A DNA stretch of 64,000 nucleotides from a bacterium (Candidatus Blackallbacteria) CG13_big_fil_rev_8_21_14_2_50_49_14. GTDB taxonomy: Bacteria; Cyanobacteriota; Sericytochromatia; UBA7694. A model generated the notes under the pieces. That model had not been told where the DNA came from, did not search any database, and saw only the letters and a program-made list of their open reading frames with translations. The position numbers were made by a program, and so were the translations under genes. Each line of letters begins with the position of its first letter. Within the stretch, counting starts at the first letter, position 1. Below are positions 17,651-25,751 of the stretch, piece by piece. The stretch spans positions 1 through 64,000 of the forward strand of contig PFGG01000005.1 of NCBI GenBank assembly GCA_002783405.1, written 5' to 3'.

Positions 17651-18549
17651 AACTTCTCAGTTTTCAGGTTAAAAAATCCTTGCCTCGCGCGGGTCTTTTA
17701 ACCCGCCATGGGGTTGTAGATCTTGCTGCCGCTTCTCAGCAATTCTTGACTCAAGCTTTGCCCGATCAGGTTTTACAGGTTTTGCGTCAAGATCCTGGGC
17801 TGGTTCAGACCCAGCACTTGGCAGATTGGATAGAAAGCCAGGATTCTTTTTTAGCGCTTGCACTTGAAAATGTTTCACTTTGTCCGCCCGTACTGTTTCC
17901 GGGGGCGATGTTGGATTTCTATACTTTTGAACAGCATGTGGCAACCTGCCGTGCAAAACGAGGTCTAGAGGTTGTGCCTGAATGGTATCAGTATCCTGTC
18001 TATTATAATGGCAATCCCCGTGCACTTGTGGGCCATGGGGTGGATGTCTTTTTCCCGAAGGCCGAAACAAAACGCGATTATGAGTTGGAATTGGCGATCA
18101 TCATCGGCAAAGAAGGCAGGGATATCCCACGGGAATCTGCGCATGAATATATTGCAGGCTATACCATTCTGAATGACTGGAGTGCGCGCGCCATTCAGGC
18201 CGAAGTCATGAAAGTGGGTTTGGGACCAGCAAAGGGGAAAGATTTTGCCAGCAGCTTGGGGCCCTGGTTGGTAACACCTGATGAAATCGGAGACCCCCGT
18301 GATTTAACCATGGTGGCAAGGGTGAATGGTGAAGAATGGTCTCGCGGAAATTCAGGCAGTTCCTATTATCGCTTTGAAGAGATGATCGCCTTCGCCTCGG
18401 AAGGGGTTACGCTTTATCCGGGTGACCTGCTCGGTTCGGGTACGGTGGGTACTGGCTGTGGATTGGAATTGGGCAAGTTTCTCCAGCCCGGTGATTGGGT
18501 TGAGCTGGAGATTGAAAAGATTGGAACCCTTGCAAATCGGGTGTTTTAA
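17647..18549 (+). CDS. Fumarylacetoacetate hydrolase (FAH) family protein
   Basis: The 300-residue protein starts at ATG 17647, overlapping the hutU stop as ATGA (a GTG at 17638 is a less likely start). Its C-terminal catalytic domain has the FAH metal-site pattern: [31 protein letters not shown] and [17 protein letters not shown]. Family members cleave or hydrate 1,3-diketo acids, fumarylpyruvate or acylpyruvates and need Mg2+ or Mn2+. Coupling to urocanase is unusual, since no FAH step belongs to the standard histidine pathway. It may act on a side product, or in a tyrosine/aromatic route. Confidence 0.88.
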   Translation: MKLLSFQVKKSLPRAGLLTRHGVVDLAAASQQFLTQALPDQVLQVLRQDPGLVQTQHLADWIESQDSFLALALENVSLCPPVLFPGAMLDFYTFEQHVATCRAKRGLEVVPEWYQYPVYYNGNPRALVGHGVDVFFPKAETKRDYELELAIIIGKEGRDIPRESAHEYIAGYTILNDWSARAIQAEVMKVGLGPAKGKDFASSLGPWLVTPDEIGDPRDLTMVARVNGEEWSRGNSGSSYYRFEEMIAFASEGVTLYPGDLLGSGTVGTGCGLELGKFLQPGDWVELEIEKIGTLANRVF

Positions 18550-19016
18550 ACCGATTCACTGACCCGACTGGGAAAAAGTTTTGCATGTGAATTATCTTTG
18601 AGTGCTTCGCCTGGTAGCCCCCAATTGTGTGAATAACTGAGTGCTCCACTTTTATGCAGCGTTAGCAGAATATTTTCACGAAAACCTTCTGTAGTCTGCG
18701 TATCGCCAAATTCAAATTTACACAGATGATCCCCCAAGGCATTAAATTCTTCTGCAATCAGAGCATGGCAGAGCAAACCCTCAGTATTTGAACTCAAGGC
18801 CCAAAGGCAGATGGTACCACTGGAATCGTGGGCCAGAAAAGCGTGCTCATGGTGCAGCAGCTGTGCTTCTCGGCTCGCAGTATAATCCAGTTTGATCCCT
18901 TTGCAATCGCGCAGCGATTCAAGTTTTAATTCAGCTTGAAAGCCTTCGCCATCATGGGAGATTCCCTGACCGAGATAGCGACCTTCCCAAGATTTCAGTT
19001 TTTCGATTAAGCTCAT
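18546..19016 (-). CDS. Conserved-looking hypothetical protein, 156 aa
   Basis: The frame encodes a soluble protein starting MSLIEKLKSWEGRYLGQG. Its pattern of alternating strands (GFQAELKLESL, TICLWALSSNTEGLL, ENILLTLHKSGALSYSHNW) suggests a small beta-barrel of the THAP4/DUF1579-like lipocalin type. That is a guess from layout, not a recognised motif. It converges on the FAH gene with a 4-bp overlap. Codon use resembles its neighbours. The ribosome site is modest (AGGAATTCTC before ATG). The role is unknown. Confidence 0.65.
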   Translation of the reverse strand: MSLIEKLKSWEGRYLGQGISHDGEGFQAELKLESLRDCKGIKLDYTASREAQLLHHEHAFLAHDSSGTICLWALSSNTEGLLCHALIAEEFNALGDHLCKFEFGDTQTTEGFRENILLTLHKSGALSYSHNWGLPGEALKDNSHAKLFPSRVSESV

Positions 19017-19059
19017 ATGAGAATTCCTCGTTTAGATCCAAAAATGATTGATTGAAGAC

Positions 19060-19083
19060 AAGGGGGCTTCATGCCCCTTTTTT
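19060..19083 (+). terminator. Intrinsic terminator on the plus strand
   Basis: AAGGGG(G)C and GCCCCTT form a GC-rich stem around TTCAT, followed by six T (19078-19083). In plus orientation it is a textbook rho-independent terminator. The only plus-strand gene that could use it is the FAH gene, 510 bp upstream and separated by a minus-strand gene. On the minus strand, as an end for gltB, the hairpin lacks a T tract. Confidence 0.65.
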
Positions 19084-19195
19084 CAATATTTCGGTAGTGA
19101 ATGCTTCATTCTAGCATGTGAACTTCGCTTCAATTGTTTAATTTTTCCCATCGCTGGGCTGGTTGAAGTTCTGGTTTTGAAGTGAATCAATCAGT

Positions 19196-22100
19196 TTAAA
19201 GCTGTTTAATTGGAAGAAAAAGTTGAAACCTGTTCTTTTGGTTTTGCCAATCTTTGAGTAAAAATTCAGCTGTGGGGCTGTTTGTTGCTTTAAAATAATC
19301 AGTTAGAACAGATTCTAATTCAACAAACTCTTCAGGGAGCATTTTTCTCGAACCGATATACTCTGAATTGATCATTTCTGTTTGCCCATCCAGGAGATAA
19401 ATCTTTCCCCCTGTCATGCCACTGCCTGTATTGGGGCCTACGGGGCCCAAAATAATCACAGACCCTTGGGTCATGTATTCACAGGCATGAAAACCTGTTC
19501 CCTCAACGACACTGATGGCACCACTGTTTCTGACTGCAAATCGATCTCCGGCTCTCCCTCTGACAAAAAGGATTCCACCCGTGGCACCATAGAGAGCACC
19601 ATTGCCAATGATGACGTCTTCTTGCGGGTTTAATCGGGTCAAAGGGGTAGGTTTGATTACAATTTTTCCTCCCGACATTGATTTTGCCACTGAATCATTG
19701 GCCTCACCGTAGAGGCAAACTTCAATTCCCTGGGTTAAAAATGCGCCAAACCCTTGTCCGGCACTGCCAGTAAACGTAAATTCAAGTTTTTTATCCGTCG
19801 CAGGAAAGGGAGGCACTTGATTTGTAATTTGGGCAAGGTGGTTGAGATGTTCTCGGCGTGCAAGCTCACCTGAGAGTGTGGCGAGAATTGCGCGATCCCG
19901 GTTATTGATAGGATAACTCAACTGACGTGCTTGAGCTGTTTCCAAGGCTGGCATGCCATCATATAGCAGTTTCAAATTGAGCGGGTTTGCAATTTGATTT
20001 TCTGAATGAGCTTCGCTATTTTCACTGTAGAGATAAGGAGGGGAAAGTAAAAAGCTTAAATCCAGTTGAAGCTGATTGACCCATTGTACATAGTTTGGAT
20101 TAATTTCCAGCAGATCAGTCCGACCGATTGCTGCGCTCAAATTTTTCAAACCAAGCTTTGCAAGTTCAGATTTCGTGTCCTGCGCCAGAAGTTTCAGCAG
20201 CTTGACGATGCTTTTCACATTTCCTTTGTATTTCGATTTAAATTTTGGATCATGGGTGGCGATTCCTGTTGGACAGGTATTCTTTTCACAAACTCTTGCC
20301 ATCACACAGCCTTCGGCGATCAACAATAATTTACCAAAATCAAATTCTTGAGCACCTAAGATAGCCGCTAAGACTATATCTTTGCCTGTTTGCAAACCTC
20401 CATCAATCCGCAAGATGATCTGATCTCTGAGTTGGTTATCGATTAAGGCCTTGTGCACTTCCACCAGTCCAAATTCAAAGGGCAGGCCGGCATGCTTCAT
20501 TGAACTGAGCGAAGCGGCACCGGTTCCGCCATCTAAACCTGAAATATGGATGATATCGGCTCCTGCTTTGGCAACGCCTACTGCAATCGTACCAATATTG
20601 GCTCCCGCTACAAGTTTGACACTTATTTTGACGCCGGGTTTCAATTGCTTGAGTTCATAAATCAGTTCTTTTAAATCTTCAATGCTGTAAATATCATGCA
20701 AGGGGGGAGGGGAAATCAGATCGACCTGGGTCAGTGAATGCCTGGCTTTGGCGATGGCGGCATCTACTTTGGTCGCCATCAGTTGCCCCCCTTCTCCTGG
20801 TTTTGCGCCTTGAGCAACCTTGATTTGAAATTCATCTGCTCCAATCAGATAGCGCGCGCTGACTCCGAAGCGCCCTGAAGCCACCTGTTTGATACTTGCG
20901 CTGATTCCTTCTGTTTCATAAAATGGGTTTTCTCCCCCTTCTCCACTGTTGCTGCGGCCCCCAATTTCACGCATGGCAAGAAAAATATCTCTTTGTGATT
21001 CTGCACTGATGGCACCAAAAGACATGGCCCCTGAACCAAAGGTTTTGAGTATTTCTGAAAGCGCTTGTGCATCTTCCCAAGCGAGTTGTGTTGGGGAGTG
21101 TTTGAAGTTTAAGAGATGGCGCAAATGGTAAGGACTTTCGCTTTCCAAGCTCTCTAAATAGTTGCTCCAAAATACCTGGGTGGATTCATCTGTCTCGGCT
21201 TGAAGAGCCTGGTGAATTTGACGGGAACGGTAGGCCGTCATGGCGTGTTTTTCACCTTTTTGGTGTTTGTTGTGTTCTCGATAGAGATAATTATGCAGGG
21301 GTTGGCCTGCCTCATAGGCTGATTTGGAAAGTTCGCTCTGCTGAAGCAGCAGTTTGGCAATGCCCTCTAAATCCAGCCCGCCTGCGAGAGAGGGCACGCC
21401 CCGGAAATACAGATGGCTCAGTTCTCGATCCAGACCGATGATGGAGAACAATTTGGCACTCTGATAGCTTTGTACAACAGAAATACCCATTTTTGACATC
21501 ACCTTGAGCAGGCCGCTTTCATAGGCTTTGAGCAAGTTCTTTTCTCTTTGTTCAGGCAGCAGATCTTTGCTCTCCAAGGCTCCAGAACGCGCCATTTCTA
21601 GGCTGAGCCAGGGGCATATGGCGGCAGCGCCAAATCCGATCGTACAGGCAATATGGTGGGTTTCATAGATTTGACCAGATTCAATAATCAAAGAGGCTCT
21701 CAATCTGAGACCCGCCTTGTCCAGGGCGATGATCACTCTGCGCAGAACCAGCAAAACAGGGATGGGAAGATTTTCCCAATCCGCCTGACGGTCTGAAAGA
21801 ATAATCAAGGAAATCCCCGAACGCACAGCATCAACCACTTGCTTGGCAATGGTTTCAAGTTGGTGGTTAAAGGCAACGGGGCCGTGAACACGCTGGAATG
21901 TCATTTGAAAGCAGGCATGCCGCAGTGAAGTCTTTTCTGAATCCAACGCTTTCAAATAGCTAATTTGACCCAGGCTGAGCAAGGGACTTTTTAACTCCAA
22001 GCCTTCAGGAGGAGGAATCAGTTCTTTTTGAGAAATAATATTGGGACGAATGCCCAAGTATACAGAGAGGTTGGTGACCAATTTCTCTCTGAGATAATCG

Positions 22101-23578
22101 AGCGGCGGATTGGTGACCTGGGCGAAATTCTGATAGAAGAAATCAAAAAATGATCTGACTTGATCCGATAAAATAGCCAGTCGCGCTGTTTCTCCCATCG
22201 AACCAATGGGTTCACTGCCCGTTTCTACCATGGGTTTTAGAATTTTATCCAAAGCTTCACGGGTATAGTGAAACAGGGCAGATATCTCCTGGGGGGGGGC
22301 TTCAATTTGAGAAGACGAAAGATAGGGCAGAGGTGTGAGATGTGCGTCAAAATGAACGCCCGCATTTCTTTGCGCTTCGCTTGGATCTGTAAAATCAATT
22401 GTGCCGCTGGCAAGATCAATTTGTACTCCGCGACCCGCTTTTAAAGCTCCACGGGCTTGAATTTGAGCATCGGTCAAATTAAAGATGCCAGTTTCGGAAG
22501 CCAGGTAAAACTTATTTTCTGTTTGAACCCAACGACAGGGCCTGAAACCATTGCGATCCAGACGTGCGCCCACAACCTCTCCATCCGAAAAAGTCACCAT
22601 CGCAGGGCCGTCCCAAGGCTCCATGCCCCGACTCCAAAACTTATAAAATGAATTGTTTAAATCAGAGGGAGGAATGATCAGGGCGACAGCATCTTCAACA
22701 AAGGGCAGGCTGCTGCGATACATCAAGGCTTCGACGATTTCATTTAAACTGCCTGAATCGCTGATTCCTTCATGGGTGAGCAATTCATTGCGGGGAAGTC
22801 CCAAGGTTTTTTCGCGGGAATATGCCCACGAACGGTTGCCTTGGATTGTGTTGATTTCGCCATTGTGCCCCAAAAGCCGAAAGGGCTGTGCCTTATCCCA
22901 GGAGGTGACCGTATTGGTACTGAACCGCCTGTGAAAAATACCAAAGCGGCTTTTATAAGCTGGATTTTGTAAATCAAGATAAAATCTTCCCAAATATTCA
23001 GAACGGGTCAGCGCTTTGTAGACGATCGTATTCACAGAAAGAGAGGCCACAAAGAACGCAGGTTCTGGAAACAGTCTGCGTTGACGCGTAAAGGTTTTGC
23101 GCAAGGCACGGTAGAGCATATGATTAAAAGCTGTATCATTGTTGGCATGAATCGGGCGTTGAATAATGGCCTGAAGGAGTTTTGGCAAAGAGGCTCTGGC
23201 CTGTTCTCCCAAGACATCCAAATGTATCGGAACCTCTCTGTAGCTGATGATGGGCATGTCCCAAAAGCCAAAGGTATCCTCAAAAATAGCCAGTAATTTG
23301 CGTTGAGGTTCAGGTGCTTGCGTGACGAACAGGGAGGCCACTGCAACGGTGCCTCTTTCATACCCCAAGAGCTCAAAGGGAATATCTGTCATGATGCCTG
23401 CGCCATCGCCTGTTTTTTGGTCTGCAGCACAGGCTCCGCGATGCTCTACACAGGACAAAGCATAGAGGGTTTCTTCAATGATCTGATGTGAAAACTCTCC
23501 CCTTCTGCTGGCGATGAAACCTACCCCACAGGCGCTTTTTTCGGAACGTGGGTAGCCAAAAGCATCATAGTGTCGCAT
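19196..23578 (-). CDS. gltB: Glutamate synthase large subunit (GOGAT)
   Basis: The 1460-residue protein has the full GltB layout. A short propeptide ends before C17 (SACGVGFIA), the Ntn glutaminase nucleophile after processing. A central domain follows, then the FMN synthase barrel (ISVKLVAGANIGTIAVGVAK, HISGLDGGTGAAS). The 3Fe-4S cysteines are C1091, C1097 and C1102 (CVMARVCEKNTCPTG). A C-terminal GXGXG beta-helix ends the protein (GGKIVIKP, GATGGILFVRG, GSGMTGGKIYLLDG). It makes two glutamates from glutamine and 2-oxoglutarate. No gltD lies next to it, so ferredoxin or a distant small subunit must supply electrons. A G9 tract sits in frame at 22291-22299. The start follows a GGGGGAG ribosome site. 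Confidence 0.95.
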   Translation of the reverse strand: MRHYDAFGYPRSEKSACGVGFIASRRGEFSHQIIEETLYALSCVEHRGACAADQKTGDGAGIMTDIPFELLGYERGTVAVASLFVTQAPEPQRKLLAIFEDTFGFWDMPIISYREVPIHLDVLGEQARASLPKLLQAIIQRPIHANNDTAFNHMLYRALRKTFTRQRRLFPEPAFFVASLSVNTIVYKALTRSEYLGRFYLDLQNPAYKSRFGIFHRRFSTNTVTSWDKAQPFRLLGHNGEINTIQGNRSWAYSREKTLGLPRNELLTHEGISDSGSLNEIVEALMYRSSLPFVEDAVALIIPPSDLNNSFYKFWSRGMEPWDGPAMVTFSDGEVVGARLDRNGFRPCRWVQTENKFYLASETGIFNLTDAQIQARGALKAGRGVQIDLASGTIDFTDPSEAQRNAGVHFDAHLTPLPYLSSSQIEAPPQEISALFHYTREALDKILKPMVETGSEPIGSMGETARLAILSDQVRSFFDFFYQNFAQVTNPPLDYLREKLVTNLSVYLGIRPNIISQKELIPPPEGLELKSPLLSLGQISYLKALDSEKTSLRHACFQMTFQRVHGPVAFNHQLETIAKQVVDAVRSGISLIILSDRQADWENLPIPVLLVLRRVIIALDKAGLRLRASLIIESGQIYETHHIACTIGFGAAAICPWLSLEMARSGALESKDLLPEQREKNLLKAYESGLLKVMSKMGISVVQSYQSAKLFSIIGLDRELSHLYFRGVPSLAGGLDLEGIAKLLLQQSELSKSAYEAGQPLHNYLYREHNKHQKGEKHAMTAYRSRQIHQALQAETDESTQVFWSNYLESLESESPYHLRHLLNFKHSPTQLAWEDAQALSEILKTFGSGAMSFGAISAESQRDIFLAMREIGGRSNSGEGGENPFYETEGISASIKQVASGRFGVSARYLIGADEFQIKVAQGAKPGEGGQLMATKVDAAIAKARHSLTQVDLISPPPLHDIYSIEDLKELIYELKQLKPGVKISVKLVAGANIGTIAVGVAKAGADIIHISGLDGGTGAASLSSMKHAGLPFEFGLVEVHKALIDNQLRDQIILRIDGGLQTGKDIVLAAILGAQEFDFGKLLLIAEGCVMARVCEKNTCPTGIATHDPKFKSKYKGNVKSIVKLLKLLAQDTKSELAKLGLKNLSAAIGRTDLLEINPNYVQWVNQLQLDLSFLLSPPYLYSENSEAHSENQIANPLNLKLLYDGMPALETAQARQLSYPINNRDRAILATLSGELARREHLNHLAQITNQVPPFPATDKKLEFTFTGSAGQGFGAFLTQGIEVCLYGEANDSVAKSMSGGKIVIKPTPLTRLNPQEDVIIGNGALYGATGGILFVRGRAGDRFAVRNSGAISVVEGTGFHACEYMTQGSVIILGPVGPNTGSGMTGGKIYLLDGQTEMINSEYIGSRKMLPEEFVELESVLTDYFKATNSPTAEFLLKDWQNQKNRFQLFLPIKQL

Positions 23579-23692
23579 TTAAATTCTCCCCCTAAGTTGA
23601 ACAAGCGTCATTGTAACCCTTTTTTTGGATGCGGGATCACGTGAACAGAATTTTTCAATTCGAAATTATTTCCTGGGTTCATATTCTTTGGG

Positions 23693-23720
23693 TTGACAAA
23701 GAAATTTCTTATCTTACACT
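23693..23720 (+). promoter_or_regulatory. Sigma70-type promoter for the secreted-protein gene
   Basis: The -35 box TTGACA (23693-23698) is perfect. It is followed after 16 bp by TACACT (23715-23720) as -10. Transcription would start near 23727, about 73 nt before ATG 23800 and just before the stem-loop at 23733. Confidence 0.6.
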
Positions 23721-23732
23721 GAAAGAGCTTGA

Positions 23733-23763
23733 CTCTGTAGAATGAGAAACTCATTTTACAGAG
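23733..23763 (+). other. 14-bp stem-loop in the 5' leader of the secreted-protein gene
   Basis: CTCTGTAGAATGAG (23733-23746) pairs fully with CTCATTTTACAGAG (23750-23763), with one G-U pair and an AAA loop. It would start about 6 nt after the predicted transcription start. It is followed by six A, not T, so it is not a terminator. A 5' mRNA-stabilising hairpin or an operator-like inverted repeat are the main options. Confidence 0.65.
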
Positions 23764-23799
23764 AAAAAATGATTAAATTATGTGTAATGAGGTAGTTTG

Positions 23800-24900
23800 A
23801 TGATTGGATTTCAGAAAAAAGTGCTGAGTTTTGGATGTCTTGTCTTGTTGGGTTTAACCGCTTACCCTGCTTTCAGTGCCGGGCCGGGTATCACGCTGAC
23901 TCTAGATGGAAAGCCTGTCACATCTGTTCCTGTTGATCAATTGGGAAAAATACAAATCAAAGTCTCCACAGGGGGCCCCAGTTTTAAGTCTGTTTTCAGT
24001 GGGCAATGGTCTGGCATCGATCAAACCCTCAGTCTTGCGGGTCAGATTTATCACCAAGGCAACCCAGAACCTGATATCAAATCTGCACATGGTTGGTCTG
24101 GTTATGGCATGGAGAGAACGGGTTATGATGCCAATTGGGCTGGAAAAAACACCTCTACTGCATCCATGGCGGATGCTGCCAAGGTGGATGGTTTATCCCT
24201 TTTTAAAGCCACAGACAGCGATAATGTGGCATTTACGTTTCGCTTTCGCCGCAAGGTCTATACCGGTAAACAGATTTGGGAAAATGGTGGCTGGGTGAAA
24301 GAAACCCGTTGGGAAGCAGCAGGCCCTACCATGGGCAAAGCCAGTCTCAAGCTCCAGCCCCCCACCTTTGCCTCAAGCTTGGATCCCAATCAGCTTTTCG
24401 CACCTGCGCTTGAAAAATTCAACGCTCCTGCCAAGAGCGAATACGATGACAATCGCGCAGAACTCATTTCTCGTACTTTGCTCTATCCGCAATCCTATGG
24501 CGGCCGCAAAGTAGATTTCAAAGGCACTAAAATTACAGGCTTTGAAGTTGTTCCCGGTAAAAAACCTGCTTTTAACTGGAATTATCTCGACAAGGGTGGA
24601 GAGTTGGTTCACGCTGAGATGACGGTCAATATGAAAATTCATGCCGTGATGCATACTCAGTTTGAAAGCCTCCCTGTGCCCATGAATACGGAAGCAGATT
24701 TTGACTGTCCGATCGCCATCTCAGCTGATCGCATGCTGAACTCTGGAAATTGGGTCACCAGTGATTTGGAGTTCAATGATGAAATTCGTAAGGTCTGTAA
24801 AACACCTGACGGCAAAACTCCTGACGATATCGTTAAAACCGTCAATCCCATGGGAGGAGCGAAATCTCCTCAGGATATCTTAAAAGGCTTTGGCTTTTAA
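23800..24900 (+). CDS. Secreted protein of unknown function
   Basis: The 366-residue protein has a signal peptide: K6-K7, a hydrophobic core at about 8-20 (VLSFGCLVLLGLTAY), and likely cleavage around residues 24-27 (PAFSAGPG). There is no lipobox. The mature part is rich in G, K, W and aromatic residues, with GWSGYGMERTGYDANWAGK, and has no motif I recognise. A good ribosome site (TGAGGTAG) precedes the ATG. The gene has its own promoter, a 5' stem-loop and a strong terminator, so it is a monocistronic, probably well-expressed unit. It is divergent from gltB. Confidence 0.75.
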   Translation: MIGFQKKVLSFGCLVLLGLTAYPAFSAGPGITLTLDGKPVTSVPVDQLGKIQIKVSTGGPSFKSVFSGQWSGIDQTLSLAGQIYHQGNPEPDIKSAHGWSGYGMERTGYDANWAGKNTSTASMADAAKVDGLSLFKATDSDNVAFTFRFRRKVYTGKQIWENGGWVKETRWEAAGPTMGKASLKLQPPTFASSLDPNQLFAPALEKFNAPAKSEYDDNRAELISRTLLYPQSYGGRKVDFKGTKITGFEVVPGKKPAFNWNYLDKGGELVHAEMTVNMKIHAVMHTQFESLPVPMNTEADFDCPIAISADRMLNSGNWVTSDLEFNDEIRKVCKTPDGKTPDDIVKTVNPMGGAKSPQDILKGFGF

Positions 24901-24912
24901 GAGCTAAAGACG

Positions 24913-24942
24913 GGCCCCTCAATACTTTTGAGGGGCCTTTTT
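24913..24942 (+). terminator. Strong intrinsic terminator after the secreted-protein gene
   Basis: GGCCCCTCAA (24913-24922) pairs perfectly with TTGAGGGGCC (24928-24937) around a 5-nt loop, and five T follow. It begins 13 bp after the TAA of the plus-strand gene and lies just beyond the 3' end of the convergent phosphatase gene. Confidence 0.9.
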
Positions 24943-24949
24943 ATGAAAC

Positions 24950-25738
24950 TCAGTTTGCGTCCTGATGAAAATAGGCAATCACGACGGTGATATTATCCCG
25001 GCCTCCACGGCTGTTGGCCAACTCAATCAAAGCATCACAGGCTGCTTGTGTCGAATTCTGTTGTAGAATTTCAACAAATTCCTCATCTTTGACATGCCGT
25101 GTTAAGCCATCGGTGCAGAGTAAAAGACGATCTCCGATTTCCAAGTCAAAAGTTGTTACTTCTGGTTTTACTTTTTTACTTGCACCCAATGCCTGGCTAA
25201 GAGCATTGCGATATTTGCTCTTCGCGGCTTCTTCTTCAGTCATTTTGCCCGCTTTGACAAGAAGGTGGGCCATGGTATGATCTTCAGTCAGTTGAGCAAT
25301 CATATCTCCTCGAACGAGGTAGGCCCGGCTATCGCCCACATGGCCAATCGTTAAATTTGTACCATGAACGAGTGCTGCTGTGAGGGTGGTTCCCATTTTT
25401 TCACGTTGGCTGTCGTTCTCTGCTTGCTCTTCAGAATAACTTGATAGATTTTGATGAACTTCGGGAATCAAAATCTTGAGAAGGTCTTCTGAAGATTTAA
25501 TTCCGTAGGCCGATAAAAACTCTGCAAGTTGACCGCAAAATAACTCTTCAAAAATATCCCGAACCATGCCACTGGCAACTTCTCCGCGCTCATGGCCTCC
25601 CATGCCGTCTGCTGCCAGCATAACAGCGTCCAAAGGAAGATCAGGGACCTGTTTGGGGGTTAAGATTAAAAAAGAGTCTTCATTATTGGTTCTTTTTTGA
25701 CCCACATGCGTGGAGCCAGCCATTTCAATCTTTATCAC
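24950..25738 (-). CDS. PP2C-family Ser/Thr protein phosphatase
   Basis: GTG 25738 is preferred: TGAGGTC stands 5-8 nt before it and it lies 13 nt after the stop of the upstream gene, giving 262 residues. PP2C motifs are complete: GQKRTNNEDSF, LAADGMGGHERGE with the metal-binding aspartate, GTTLTAALV, IGHVGDSRAYLVR, LTEDHTM, DRLLLCTDGLTRHV and GGRDNITVVI. It resembles Stp/PrpC-type phosphatases that reverse Hanks-type kinases. It follows the cNMP/P2-like fusion gene in one operon, which suggests that protein controls, or is controlled by, phosphorylation. A PATAN-type kinase lies at 0.2-1.7 kb in this window. Confidence 0.93.
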   Translation of the reverse strand: MIKIEMAGSTHVGQKRTNNEDSFLILTPKQVPDLPLDAVMLAADGMGGHERGEVASGMVRDIFEELFCGQLAEFLSAYGIKSSEDLLKILIPEVHQNLSSYSEEQAENDSQREKMGTTLTAALVHGTNLTIGHVGDSRAYLVRGDMIAQLTEDHTMAHLLVKAGKMTEEEAAKSKYRNALSQALGASKKVKPEVTTFDLEIGDRLLLCTDGLTRHVKDEEFVEILQQNSTQAACDALIELANSRGGRDNITVVIAYFHQDAN

Positions 25739-25751
25739 GAAGACCTCACAA

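Noticed and set aside
22291-22299. Frameshift in gltB at the G9 tract
   Set aside because: The reading frame is intact on both sides, so the tract length as given preserves the protein.
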